Shown: positions 48,026 to 56,886, counted from the stretch's first letter. The stretch: DNA of 64,000 nucleotides from Halobacillus litoralis (GCF_009856415.1 NZ_WMEZ01000002.1:744001-808000); one strand, 5' to 3'. Program-made: numbers and translations. Notes: a model not told the origin generated them from the letters alone.

Positions 48026-49315
48026 TTACTGGTCAAAACCATGTTGGTTTAGGAAATTCATGATGCCTTCGACAAGTCCATCCGCTAGAGGCAGGTCAGG
48101 GTTTGTGTAGGTTGCCAAGTTTTCATCTCTATCCTCAGGAGCTTTCTTCAGCACATGATTCATCCCTTCCACAAGCATGAGTTCCGCCTCTGGCTCTGCT
48201 GTTTTCAACAGCTGTGCTTCTGATTCTGGTACCTGAATATCGTTCGTCCCATTCACAATTAATGTCGGAACATCCAATTCAGCCAATTGCTCAGCAGGAT
48301 CGTAAGCCATCCATGAAAGGAGAAAAGGTTGGACATCTGGAGCAAACACCCCTTGCAGAGACTGACTGACATCAGGAACCGTCTCCCCTTCCCGCATTTC
48401 ACTAAGAATCGTTTGACTTTCTTTGAACAAGTCGTCCGGTAGACTATCACCGAGTTGATCTTCTAATACATGATCAATGGTCTGACCGGCGCCCGCCAAG
48501 GAAACAAACGCTTCTGTCGTTTCAGCACCTGCCGCCATCATTCCGACAAGGGAACCTTGACTGTGGCCAATCACAGCTATGTTTGTAAAGCGTTTATCAC
48601 CTTCTAACGTTTCCAGCCACTGTTTAGCATCATCAATAAAAACTTCAAATCTCATTTCACCGTTGCCGGTTACAGCATTCATATTTTTGCCTGCGCCTCT
48701 TTTATCATATCTTAAGGAAGCAACCCCTTTGTCTGCTAAGGATTCTGCCAAAAGTTTAAGACTGTTATTGTTTCCCGCACCTTGAGAGTTTCCATTCCGA
48801 TCGATCGGTCCTGAACCTGGAATAATTAAAGCAACAGGATAAGGCCCTTCTTTTTCAGGTAGCAATAACTCGCCATATAATAGGCCTGTCGAGGTTTCAA
48901 TGGATAAGAACTCGCCTTCATCTTCCTTCGTTTCTTTCTCCCCTTTTCTCAGTAAAAAGGGAAACGTTTGTCCGTTTTGTGTAAAAGTGCCGCTCAATTG
49001 TTCTCCTTCTATTTCTCCATCAAACTGAACAGACTGCCCAGGAAGAGGCATTTGAAAAGAGATACTTCCATCATTGGTATCGATCTCGGTTAATGAAAAA
49101 TCCGTAACATTCTGTGCAGGAATGGTGATTGTCCCTGTCCACTCTTCTCCAGACTGAAAATCGACCAAAATGTTCAATGGTTGATTGGGAATTTGAATCT
49201 CCCCCTCCCAATGACCCTCCAATTCTTTATTTCCTTGGCTCTCCGCTTCCTCATTTTTATCGTTACAGCCTGTAAATATAAAAAGTACGATTCCTAACAT
49301 AAGTAGCTTTCTCAT
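48026..49315 (-). CDS. Lipoprotein alpha/beta hydrolase
   Basis: 429 residues from the ATG at 49315, six bases after AGGGAGG. Signal peptide MRKLLMLGIVLFIFTGC with lipobox Cys17, so it should be anchored outside the membrane. Residues 30-130 form a beta-rich domain; the hydrolase domain follows with oxyanion region IIPGSGPIDRNG, nucleophile in IGHSQGSLVG, Asp in VNGTNDIQVP and His in EGMNHVLKK. Probably an esterase or peptidase-like serine hydrolase. Monocistronic; its 3' end faces the BI-1 family terminator. Confidence 0.85.
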   Translation of the reverse strand: MRKLLMLGIVLFIFTGCNDKNEEAESQGNKELEGHWEGEIQIPNQPLNILVDFQSGEEWTGTITIPAQNVTDFSLTEIDTNDGSISFQMPLPGQSVQFDGEIEGEQLSGTFTQNGQTFPFLLRKGEKETKEDEGEFLSIETSTGLLYGELLLPEKEGPYPVALIIPGSGPIDRNGNSQGAGNNNSLKLLAESLADKGVASLRYDKRGAGKNMNAVTGNGEMRFEVFIDDAKQWLETLEGDKRFTNIAVIGHSQGSLVGMMAAGAETTEAFVSLAGAGQTIDHVLEDQLGDSLPDDLFKESQTILSEMREGETVPDVSQSLQGVFAPDVQPFLLSWMAYDPAEQLAELDVPTLIVNGTNDIQVPESEAQLLKTAEPEAELMLVEGMNHVLKKAPEDRDENLATYTNPDLPLADGLVEGIMNFLNQHGFDQ

Positions 49316-49415
49316 CGTCATCCTCCCTCATATCTATCATTTTACAAGAGATAAAGGAAAATTATAACAAGATGAAAGCAAACCATTTTATTTCTTTTGG
49401 AAGATCGTACCCCAC

Positions 49416-49448
49416 AAAAAAAACTCCGCCATAAGTGACGGAGTTTTT
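49416..49448 (-). terminator. Terminator of MFS transporter at 49453
   Basis: Stem AAAAACTCCG / CGGAGTTTTT with a ten-base loop and T run on the minus strand. Confidence 0.88.
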
Positions 49449-49452
49449 ACAT

Positions 49453-50625
49453 CTATGCTTGGGTCTGACTAGATTTCTTACTATTCAGGAAGAATGTTGT
49501 GATAAACATGAGAGCAAGGAAAACAATCACGATACTGAAACCGCCTGTCATTCCGAAAGCTTCGGAAGCTAGGCCAACGATGTAACCGGCAAGACCGCCG
49601 CCAATTCCCGCAGCGATATAAATGAGTCCAAGCGCTGAACCCCCTGTTTTAGATAACTGAGTACCAAACGCTGTCGCGGTCGGGAACAATGTGGAGAAGA
49701 ACAACCCTGCCCCAGCGAACAAGTATGGGAAATTTTCAGCGACTAGGAAACTGGCTCCTACCATCAACAAGGCTCCGGCAGAAAACGTAATTAAAATGAT
49801 CCGCTCATTAATCCAATTAGTCAAGTAGGCGACACCAAGGCGTCCCGCCATGAAGAAGATGGAGAAGACAGACAGGATGGTCGCCACCATATCCTCCTTA
49901 TCAGCCGTTGACATTCCCCCGAGATCCAGTGACTTCAAGTATGTCGGAAAGAAATTCATGAATGATACTTCTGCAGACACCTGGAATACAAGGAAGATCA
50001 TGAGAAATACGAACTGCGCATCTTTCAACATAGGAATGAATGCTTTCAAATCGATTTTTTCTGCTTTCCCTGATGGAAAAGCTACGCTAGTAATATAGAT
50101 AATAACAGCTACCAAGCTCACGGCAATCCCTATATAAAAATAACGCCATGATGCAAATTGGAACATGTAGTTCAGAAACTGTGGAAATAGCACCATTCCC
50201 AACCCATACACTCCCATTGCAAAGTTAAACATCTGATTTTGCTTTTTAGGATAAGCCGCAGGAATGATCGCATTGGAAGCGACACCGAGCGCTCCTAAAC
50301 CGAATCCTACAATCATATAGAAACCTAAGAAGAACATAATATTAGGCGCAAGGCCTGTGCCAAGAAAACCAAGTCCCATAATGATCGACCCGATAATCGT
50401 CATTGTCCGCAGGCCTTTTTTATCGGTGTAGTAACCGATAACGACACTGGCAAGCGTGAAGCCGAGTTGGAAAATGAAAACGACCAGACCGAATTCACTC
50501 ATATCCAGCCCTAGATCATTTTCCACTTGATCCAGTACAATCCCTTTTGTATTGGTGACACCACCCGAAATGAATTGGGTGAACATAAGAATAATTAATG
50601 CATGTATACTTTTTCCCTTTGTCAT
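49453..50625 (-). CDS. MFS transporter, FHS-like
   Basis: 390 residues from the ATG at 50625, seven bases after AGGAGG; the longer frame starts inside the leader. Twelve helices. Motif A region reads GYYTDKKGLRTMT. The composition, Phe-rich mid-loops and GGSALGLIYIAAGIGGGLAG near helix 11 resemble sugar/fucose-permease-like members; the substrate is unknown. It lies downstream of the HTH-F1beta gene on the same strand with no terminator between them, so the two may be co-regulated. T-rich repeats with a cre-like core precede it. Confidence 0.78.
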   Translation of the reverse strand: MTKGKSIHALIILMFTQFISGGVTNTKGIVLDQVENDLGLDMSEFGLVVFIFQLGFTLASVVIGYYTDKKGLRTMTIIGSIIMGLGFLGTGLAPNIMFFLGFYMIVGFGLGALGVASNAIIPAAYPKKQNQMFNFAMGVYGLGMVLFPQFLNYMFQFASWRYFYIGIAVSLVAVIIYITSVAFPSGKAEKIDLKAFIPMLKDAQFVFLMIFLVFQVSAEVSFMNFFPTYLKSLDLGGMSTADKEDMVATILSVFSIFFMAGRLGVAYLTNWINERIILITFSAGALLMVGASFLVAENFPYLFAGAGLFFSTLFPTATAFGTQLSKTGGSALGLIYIAAGIGGGLAGYIVGLASEAFGMTGGFSIVIVFLALMFITTFFLNSKKSSQTQA

Positions 50626-50700
50626 GTGGGTACCTCCTGAAATTTGTGTAAATCGGAACATTTTCAGGAGATTCCCCGCTGTATTCTAGTTAAAACTGCA

Positions 50701-50735
50701 TTTTTTCATGTAAACGTTTTTTCATGAAAATTTTT
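50701..50735 (-). promoter_or_regulatory. T-rich repeats with cre-like core before MFS gene
   Basis: TTTTTTCATG occurs at 50701-50710 and again from 50717, 16 bases later, enclosing ATGTAAACG. The core resembles a CcpA cre site, but the spacing to the closing CA is two bases too long. Candidate regulatory region only. Confidence 0.35.
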
Positions 50736-50793
50736 TTCGTCCTTTTATTTTTCTACACAAGTGGATGCCCTTCCCGATATACAACTTTTGAAA

Positions 50794-51837
50794 TTAGTCG
50801 AGGCTGCCGACCATAGCGAATTCTTCGACCCCTTTGTGATCGTAACCACCATCGGTAATTTTTCTTACGTCTGTAAGCATCTTTTTCATTGGAACATGAG
50901 TCCCTTTTACACCTGTAAAGGCTTCGGCTACGAAAAATGGTTGAGTTAAGTAAGACTCTAATTTCTCTCCACGCTTGAACAGCTGCGCATCGGTATCTGA
51001 CAGGGGCTCCATCCCGCTCGCCCGGACGATAGATTTCAATTCACGATACCGGCGCAACAGCTTTTGAGCTTTTTGTTGGGTTGAAAAATGCTCCTGATCC
51101 AAGTTTGCCCCTTCTAACACGGAAGACGTGGAGTAGATCGGATGAATAGCGGGATACATATGCCGTGCAGATAGATCCATATCAAACTGCCATAAGGTCT
51201 CAAGAGGTCCGTATGGTAAATCTTCATCCACAGCCTCTCCTTTCAGATCTACGAGAAATGTAGTGACCGACGCCTCTCCAGCCCATTTTTCCTGAAGCTG
51301 ATAGATACTTCCATTCTGCACATGAGAACGATCCGATACAAAAATGACTTCATGCGTTTTCGCTGCTTGAATAACAGCCTTTTCTGCTTCGTTTATGGTG
51401 AGGTGAACGGAATCTACATCAGCTGTAATGTCCGAAATCTCCGGATGATCTCCTTCCGGCTGAAGCATGACGATAGAATATCCTTCCTTTTTCAACCGAT
51501 GAAAGATTTCTGCTAAAACCACTAGCTGCCCCATCCCCGGCCTTGCTACTAAGCCAGCTGTGCCACCTTTAGCTAAGGGTGCGAACAAGTCGATTGTCTT
51601 AATTCCTGTTTCAATCATTTCGAATTTCTCCCCTCTGATAATCAGTTCATCTACACTGCATTCTGCTAAGCTTGCCAAAGCGACTAACGTTCGTACTTCG
51701 GTTCTTCCCAACGCAATTTTACCTGTACAAAGATTCGAAACTGTTGCAGGCCTTAAACCGACAGACCTTGCTGCTTTCGTTAAGTTTGGCACACGCCTTC
51801 TTAAAAGCGCGACATTCAAGTGAATAGATTCCATCAT
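50794..51837 (-). CDS. HTH protein with F1-ATPase beta-subunit-like core
   Basis: 347 residues. Residues 10-65 are a helix-turn-helix (LTKAARSVGLRPATVSNL). From residue 73 the chain follows AtpD: MIETGIKTIDLFAPLAKGG, a P-loop ruined at its end (ARPGMGQL; Lys is Q104, Thr is L105), a Walker B-like strand VIFVSDR (D169), then the C-terminal domain nearly complete (HMYPAIHPIYSTSS, RRYRELKSIV, EPLSD at the DELSEED position, VAEAFTG, DGGYDH). The beta-barrel domain of AtpD is absent and about 70 residues of the nucleotide domain are missing. Probably a DNA-binding regulator that cannot hydrolyse ATP normally. AAGGAGG precedes the start (second ATG at 51834 possible). Divergent from an alpha/beta hydrolase gene across a repeat array. 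Confidence 0.85.
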   Translation of the reverse strand: MMESIHLNVALLRRRVPNLTKAARSVGLRPATVSNLCTGKIALGRTEVRTLVALASLAECSVDELIIRGEKFEMIETGIKTIDLFAPLAKGGTAGLVARPGMGQLVVLAEIFHRLKKEGYSIVMLQPEGDHPEISDITADVDSVHLTINEAEKAVIQAAKTHEVIFVSDRSHVQNGSIYQLQEKWAGEASVTTFLVDLKGEAVDEDLPYGPLETLWQFDMDLSARHMYPAIHPIYSTSSVLEGANLDQEHFSTQQKAQKLLRRYRELKSIVRASGMEPLSDTDAQLFKRGEKLESYLTQPFFVAEAFTGVKGTHVPMKKMLTDVRKITDGGYDHKGVEEFAMVGSLD

Positions 51838-51849
51838 TTACCTCCTTCG

Positions 51850-51937
51850 TTACCTTATATAGTAATCCTAATTACTTTAAAAAGCAATATATTTTACTTT
51901 AAAAAGAAATTTTAATTACGTTTAAAATTAGAAATTC
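51850..51937. repeat. Four 22-bp-phased direct repeats in divergent promoter region
   Basis: Units begin at 51850 (TTACCTTATATAG), 51872 (TTACTTTAAAAAG), 51894 (TTACTTTAAAAAG) and 51916 (TTACGTTTAAAAT), exactly 22 bp apart, two turns of DNA. They fill the space between the start of the HTH-F1beta gene and the leader of the alpha/beta hydrolase gene. Unit 1 overlaps the TATATA likely used as -10 by the minus-strand gene. The even phasing puts all units on one DNA face, as for an operator array bound by an oligomer. Confidence 0.85.
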
Positions 51938-51986
51938 CAGCCTCCATTTTATGGTAAGCTGTTAGAAAAGCTTTGGAGGTAAGGAA

Positions 51987-52739
51987 ATGGAGAAGATTAC
52001 TTTTGGGAATACCCAAGGATTGAAACTAAGAGGAGTTTTTCAAAAGGGGACCAATGACAAACTGATAATCATGTGCCATGGCTTTCGTTCCAACCGCTCA
52101 TCACGCGGGCGGTTCGATCGATTTGCAAAACGCTTCCAAAACCTCGGATACCATGTGATGCGCTTCGATTTCGGGGGGTGTGGAGAAAGTGAAGACCGGC
52201 CGTTGAGCCTTGAAGCTGAAGTCAGTGACCTTACCGCTGCCATTGATTATGCGGTTTCCAAAGGATTTACCGATATCGCTCTTTACGGCCACAGCTTAGG
52301 AGCACGCGTTTGCCTCGAAAGCTATCAACCTACTTATATTAAAACCATGATCCTTACAGGAGCAGGAACCGGTCCCGTTACCTACGATTGGCCAGAGGAA
52401 TTCACTTCCTTTCAACTAGAAGAACTTAAAGAGACCGGATATCTGAAACAACCCGTACAAGACCCCTACCGTGAAGAGATTGTGATATCAAAACAAATGT
52501 TAGTAGACTTTGAACAAGTAAATCAGGAGAGATTGTTGTCCTCCATCCAATGCCCTGTCCTGATTGTGCATGGCGATCAGGGTGAAGAAGAAATTTTGCT
52601 GCCTTTAACTCAAAAAGGAATAAAGTGGCTCCCGTCCTCCTCACAATTGACAGTGATTGAAGGGGCTCCCCACAGCTTCGAAGGATACCTGGACCACGTT
52701 GAAAAAGCAGCCATCGACTGGCTCCACAAACACTTCTAA
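51987..52739 (+). CDS. Alpha/beta hydrolase (serine aminopeptidase/esterase type)
   Basis: 250 residues. Oxyanion-hole region IIMCHGFRSNR, nucleophile in LYGHSLGARV, Asp in IVHGDQGEEEI and His in EGAPHSFEG complete the triad. No signal peptide, so cytoplasmic; the family (DUF1749/YqkD-like hydrolases, S33 type) has varied ester or peptide substrates. TTGGAGG precedes the ATG. It is transcribed away from the HTH-F1beta gene across the 22-bp repeat array, making it the likeliest target of that regulator. Repeat D follows directly. Confidence 0.85.
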   Translation: MEKITFGNTQGLKLRGVFQKGTNDKLIIMCHGFRSNRSSRGRFDRFAKRFQNLGYHVMRFDFGGCGESEDRPLSLEAEVSDLTAAIDYAVSKGFTDIALYGHSLGARVCLESYQPTYIKTMILTGAGTGPVTYDWPEEFTSFQLEELKETGYLKQPVQDPYREEIVISKQMLVDFEQVNQERLLSSIQCPVLIVHGDQGEEEILLPLTQKGIKWLPSSSQLTVIEGAPHSFEGYLDHVEKAAIDWLHKHF

Positions 52740-52745
52740 ACTAAC

Positions 52746-53286
52746 AGTCCCTTTTCTGGAAGACTCAGTTTCGAGATGTTTCCGGGGTTCGTTGCCTGGT
52801 TGAGCGTTAGGAGTGGCTGGGAAGCAACTCGCTTTCCTGTGGGGGAGCGCCGAGCTTCCTCGGACTGCGTCCTGCGGGATCTCGCCTATCTCCTTCTCCC
52901 ACGGGAGTCTCGCAGCTTCCCAACCACCCCATTCCATGAAAGGGAGAAACGAACCCCTGTACCAAGTTGGATTGTATCCCACTACCCCACTGTTAGAACT
53001 ATAAAGCGCTCTGTATCAGGCTTTCACGTAATCTGGAGCGTTTAATACGATCATCTTCCTACTATCATACATACCTGATTATTGCAGAAGTGGTTTCGAG
53101 TATCTTCCATGGCAAGGGGCGGAGGGGAATGGCGAGACTCCTGCGGGAACAGAGTGCTTGGTGAGACCCCGCAAGGCGTTAGCCTGAGGAGGCTCACCGC
53201 GCTCCCGCGGAAAGCGAGTCATTCCCCGCAGCCCCACCCACTCAACAAAAGTCTTGAAATCAAATCTTCCACAATCCTGCCCTATT
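52746..53286 (+). repeat. Fold-back repeat element, copy D (full length, 541 bp)
   Basis: Left end GAAGACTCAGTTTCGAGA; right end TCTTGAAAT...CTTCCACAATCC, its inverted partner. Left fold-back arm about 52815-52928 (GGCTGGGAAGC / GCTTCCCAACC, inner GGGGGAG / CTCCCAC, apical GGAC-TGC-GTCC). A central small hairpin with CGCTCT is followed by an internal GGTTTCGAG. Right arm about 53116-53235 (GGGGCGGAGGGGAATG / CATTCCCCGCAGCCCC, inner GGTGAG / CTCACC, apical GGC-GTTA-GCC). Long open frames inside it reflect the repeat, not genes. Between convergent hydrolase and amidase genes. Confidence 0.88.
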
Positions 53287-53306
53287 GTTCAATAAGGGAC
53301 ATAGAT

Positions 53307-53346
53307 AAAGAACCAGAAATCCCCTTGCAGGGACTTCTGGTTCTTT
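53307..53346. terminator. Terminator of the amidase gene
   Basis: Stem AAGAACCAGAA / TTCTGGTTCTT with a partly paired inner CCCCTTGCAGGG; overlaps the stop codon. Confidence 0.85.
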
Positions 53347-54736
53347 AGATGATCTCGTTATATTTTTGCCACCAGGGGCGTGCTTCTTCAAGCTGGGAGG
53401 CTAACTTCAACAACGTTCGCTCATCACCAAATTTCCCGGTGAAGTGAGAACCAATTGGAACGTTTTCTTCATTCCAGTAAAGAGGAACACTCATCGCCGG
53501 TTGCCCCGTTACGTTCGCTACCGGGGAAAGGTGGGCATATTCGGCAGAAACAGCCAATATCTCATCGATCGTTTTTTCTTCTCCGTTATAACAACCTAAA
53601 GGTAAAGCGGACTTGGAGTTGACGGGATGCAACAGGACATCATACTGATCAAAGAACGAGTGGAATTTCACACTTTCCGTCGCTAGAAACATGCGTGCTT
53701 GCTCGTATTCCATCGCCGTGTAACCTTCCGCCTTTTTAATCAATGTCGAAAGCATCTTTTCCAAATTCTGATCATTAGGCTTGACCCCATTCATTTTAGC
53801 TGCCCCTTGAACAGCTAAAGCGCCACCGACGACCCATACCGTAACGAACGCATCCATGAAGCGATGGAGATCAAAATCTGGATAAGCAACTTCCACTTCA
53901 TGCCCGAGTGACTCACAAAGTTCCGCTGTATGACGAATGGCGCGTTGCACATCTGTCTGTATAGGCATCTCTTCTCCAAAGTCGGCCATATAAGCTATTT
54001 TCAATGATCCGAGATTATCATGAGAAATCCCGGCGTAACGATCCTCTTTGGCTGGGGTTGCAAACAGATCCCCTTTTTGCGGGCCTTCGAGTAGATCAAG
54101 AAGTGCGGCGCTGTCTCTTACTGATTTTGTTACCCCATGACTGACGGCAAGACTGTTCAGATGCATGGAAAAAGGCGTCCTTCCCCTCGTCGGTTTCAAT
54201 CCGAACAAACCACAGTTGGAAGCGGGGATGCGAATGGAACCCCCTCCATCACTGGCATGTGCAAAAGGGACCATACCGGCTGCAACGGCTGCAGCTGCTC
54301 CACCGCTTGAACCTCCAGGTGAATATTTCTTGTTCCAAGGGTTTTTCGTGAATCCAAGGTGGACAGATTCCGTTGCAGGCGTGAAGCCGAATTCAGGTGT
54401 ATTGCTTTTCCCAATAAAGGTAAGTCCTCCCCTTCTGAAGCGCTTGACGATTTCATCATCACCCTTCGCCTCAAAGCCTTCCATCACTTTAGATCCATAG
54501 GACAATGGATGTCCTTGGACGGCATTTAAATCTTTGATAAGAAAAGGAAGCCCCCGAAAATATCCGTCTGTATTGACAGGTTCCTCTATGTAGTGAACGA
54601 CAGCATTCAATTGAGGATTCTTACGTTCCATCACTGCTTTGTAGTGACGAATGACTTCTGATATGTTCAATTCCCTGCTTTCTAGTTTCGCCTTTAATGC
54701 AATGGCATCAAACTGATGAAGCTCTTGGATTTCCAA
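53345..54736 (-). CDS. Amidase-signature family hydrolase
   Basis: 463 residues from a TTG at 54736: AAAGGAG ends eight bases before it, whereas the upstream in-frame ATG (54754) lies in front of that site and overlaps the previous stop. The Ser-cisSer-Lys triad is visible: Lys in LPFLIKDLNAV, cis-Ser in SPGGSSGGAAAAV, and nucleophile Ser in DGGGSIRIPAS. The substrate is unknown; GatA is excluded by the absence of gatC/gatB. It forms a two-gene unit with the upstream diguanylate cyclase gene, 14 bp away. Confidence 0.87.
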   Translation of the reverse strand: MEIQELHQFDAIALKAKLESRELNISEVIRHYKAVMERKNPQLNAVVHYIEEPVNTDGYFRGLPFLIKDLNAVQGHPLSYGSKVMEGFEAKGDDEIVKRFRRGGLTFIGKSNTPEFGFTPATESVHLGFTKNPWNKKYSPGGSSGGAAAAVAAGMVPFAHASDGGGSIRIPASNCGLFGLKPTRGRTPFSMHLNSLAVSHGVTKSVRDSAALLDLLEGPQKGDLFATPAKEDRYAGISHDNLGSLKIAYMADFGEEMPIQTDVQRAIRHTAELCESLGHEVEVAYPDFDLHRFMDAFVTVWVVGGALAVQGAAKMNGVKPNDQNLEKMLSTLIKKAEGYTAMEYEQARMFLATESVKFHSFFDQYDVLLHPVNSKSALPLGCYNGEEKTIDEILAVSAEYAHLSPVANVTGQPAMSVPLYWNEENVPIGSHFTGKFGDERTLLKLASQLEEARPWWQKYNEII

Positions 54737-54750
54737 GGCTGACTCTCCTT

Positions 54751-56028
54751 TCATGAACCATAAGTGTAAACCGACACACAGCTTCTTCCATTTTCTTTTG
54801 CCTTGTATAGCGCCCGGTCGGCTTTGGTGAGGAGTTCTCCCTGATCCACCCCATGTTCAGGATAAATGGAAACTCCAATCGACACACTGATTTCAATTTC
54901 ACAACCTTGCAGATAGATCGGTTGGAGCACACGACCCAGCATTCGATCCGCCACTTGACGCGGGTGATTGGTGTCAGCTAAGTCTGATAAAAGAATAACA
55001 AATTCATCGCCACCCAGGCGAGAGAGCGTGTCCGTTTTTCTTAAACCTTGATTGAGACGTTTCGTAAAGATCACAAGTAATTCATCTCCGATTTGATGTC
55101 CATAGCGATCATTGATGTGTTTGAAATTATCCAGATCAAAAAATAATAAAGCAAAAATCGAGTCCTGGTGTTTCACCCGCTTCAGCTCATCCTCCAGCTT
55201 CTCGAAAAAGTACCGCCTGTTCGGAATATTTGTCAATTGGTCGTGGTAAGCCATCTCTTCTAATTGATGCTGCTGCTTCCTCCTTTCCGAAATATTACGA
55301 CAAATGGTCTGCACCGCTTTTACTTGGTGGTATTCCACAAGACCTCCATGCAGCTCAACATCAATGATGGATCCATCCACTCTTTGAAGTTGGCGTTCGA
55401 TCGGACCTTTCACATATCCCCCTGTTAGTAAGGTGTTCAGACGTTCGCGTACATCTTCATACGGTTCATTGTAAAGGAATTTCTTTATATCCTGACCAAG
55501 TAACTCTACCGCTTTTTCCGCTCCCAGCAAGCCCACTCCTGCTTGGTTTACATAAATGATGCGATCTTCTTCATCATGCAGAAAAATGGAATCCGGTGAA
55601 GTTTCGACTACCGATTCATATCGGCTCTCACTTTCTACGCGTTGACGTTCTTTCTCTTCAATTAACTTCATCGTTTGGGTAGATCCCATTTTTATGTATA
55701 GGAGATAAGCCTCTCTATTTTCTAAAGATTGTATAGCGTATGATATTTGAAACGGATTAGGAGAACGGTCAGAGCTCTCAACTAAAGTTTCCCGAAAATA
55801 ATCTGCCCTTTCCATCGTCTCCTCGATATGGTTCCTTTTTGCCTCACAATAAAGGTATTTCAATGCACAACCTTGAAGATCGCTATATACCCGCTTCATG
55901 GTTGCGTTGATGTAGGTAAAGGTCATGTTCCCTTTTACATTCTGAATGATGGCTACCGCGTCACTTAAATGATGAAACAAGTTTTTTAATATCGATGGTT
56001 GGTTGATCAAGGAATGGATGGCATTCAT
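54751..56028 (-). CDS. PAS-PAS-GGDEF diguanylate cyclase
   Basis: 425 residues. A diverged PAS-like domain (about 10-110), a clear PAS domain (about 135-255; SPDSIFLHDEEDRIIYVNQAG), and GGDEF domain (about 260-420) with intact RLGGDEFVILL. RKTD five residues before GGDEF is a complete inhibitory I-site, so c-di-GMP feedback is likely. No membrane helix and no EAL domain. It makes c-di-GMP, which in Bacillus affects motility and matrix production. The downstream amidase gene follows within 14 bp. Confidence 0.92.
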   Translation of the reverse strand: MNAIHSLINQPSILKNLFHHLSDAVAIIQNVKGNMTFTYINATMKRVYSDLQGCALKYLYCEAKRNHIEETMERADYFRETLVESSDRSPNPFQISYAIQSLENREAYLLYIKMGSTQTMKLIEEKERQRVESESRYESVVETSPDSIFLHDEEDRIIYVNQAGVGLLGAEKAVELLGQDIKKFLYNEPYEDVRERLNTLLTGGYVKGPIERQLQRVDGSIIDVELHGGLVEYHQVKAVQTICRNISERRKQQHQLEEMAYHDQLTNIPNRRYFFEKLEDELKRVKHQDSIFALLFFDLDNFKHINDRYGHQIGDELLVIFTKRLNQGLRKTDTLSRLGGDEFVILLSDLADTNHPRQVADRMLGRVLQPIYLQGCEIEISVSIGVSIYPEHGVDQGELLTKADRALYKAKENGRSCVSVYTYGS

Positions 56029-56247
56029 ATATAAGCACTTCTTTCCTGTTAATAATAAGGTGAAAAGAACTAGAAAATAATGTTTTAACTTAAAAAATTA
56101 TAACACTAGTTCATCATCCTCTTCCATTTATAAACAGATTTTTTACATTTTTCTCAATTATTCCCACAAGCAAATCATGTGTTTGATTTCCTTTTCTCTA
56201 CTGGAAACATTTTTCTACATAGGTTTATTTGAAAAGGGGGAGGGTAA

Positions 56248-56886
56248 ATGAACCGAAAGCTTTCAGGAGATGAGTCACAAATGAAGGTCTACAAAAATAC
56301 CGTCCCATTCCTCCATTATTTTATATTCATTCTCACTGCTCTGGCGATCCATCTTTTTTTATCGCCCGCCCCTATTCAATATGTCAGAAGTATCATCTGC
56401 TTCGGACTAGTCCCTGCTTGCATTCTTTATGCAAATCACAAACAACTTTGGTTCCGTTCCAATCTCCGCTGGGTCATAAGACTGAGCCGTCGTCCCATTT
56501 TAAGCTCATTCATCTTCATAATTAGTGTACTGGCAAGCATAGACCTGATTTCTCACCTTCCGCTTAGTAATTTTGTTCACTTGTTTCTTCTAGGGTTCGG
56601 GTCTTTGATTTACTGGGCACCTCTATTGTTGCAGTGCTCTTTCATCCAGCTCCAAAACTACATGAGGCGCTTTCTTTATTTAGTGCTGACATCTTTATTA
56701 TTTGTACTTTATCATGAAGCTTCTTTCTATTTCAGTGAAAGAGCTGATGCTGAGGCCTTTTTGTACACAGGTGTGATGATCATGATTATTCAGCTGTTTT
56801 CCTTAATCATGGAGTGGGCCGAAGCAGAGAAAGGAACGGATCCCATTAACGTCAAAGGATATTTCAAATCCGTCTCTAAAAATTAA
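56248..56886 (+). CDS. Hypothetical six-helix membrane protein
   Basis: 212 residues from the ATG at 56248 behind AAGGGGGAGGG. About six hydrophobic helices. The stretch around HLFLLGFGSLIYWAPLLL faintly recalls CtaG, the copper chaperone-like assembly factor of caa3 oxidase, but the family's conserved histidines are mostly absent. Family not recognized. It stands alone and converges on the CAP-domain gene across a perfect 36-bp palindromic terminator. Confidence 0.65.
   Translation: MNRKLSGDESQMKVYKNTVPFLHYFIFILTALAIHLFLSPAPIQYVRSIICFGLVPACILYANHKQLWFRSNLRWVIRLSRRPILSSFIFIISVLASIDLISHLPLSNFVHLFLLGFGSLIYWAPLLLQCSFIQLQNYMRRFLYLVLTSLLFVLYHEASFYFSERADAEAFLYTGVMIMIIQLFSLIMEWAEAEKGTDPINVKGYFKSVSKN

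Noticed and set aside
50701-50735. CcpA cre site for the MFS gene
   Set aside because: The ATGTAAACG core fits but the distal half is displaced by two bases; kept only as a low-confidence regulatory candidate.
52776-53045. Conserved open frames MFPG...AWLSVR...GWEATRFP in repeat copies (also 11701-11930 and 59062-59349)
   Set aside because: The frame has no ribosome site, is frameshifted in copy A, and its conservation follows from the fold-back DNA, in which silent and replacement sites are equally conserved.
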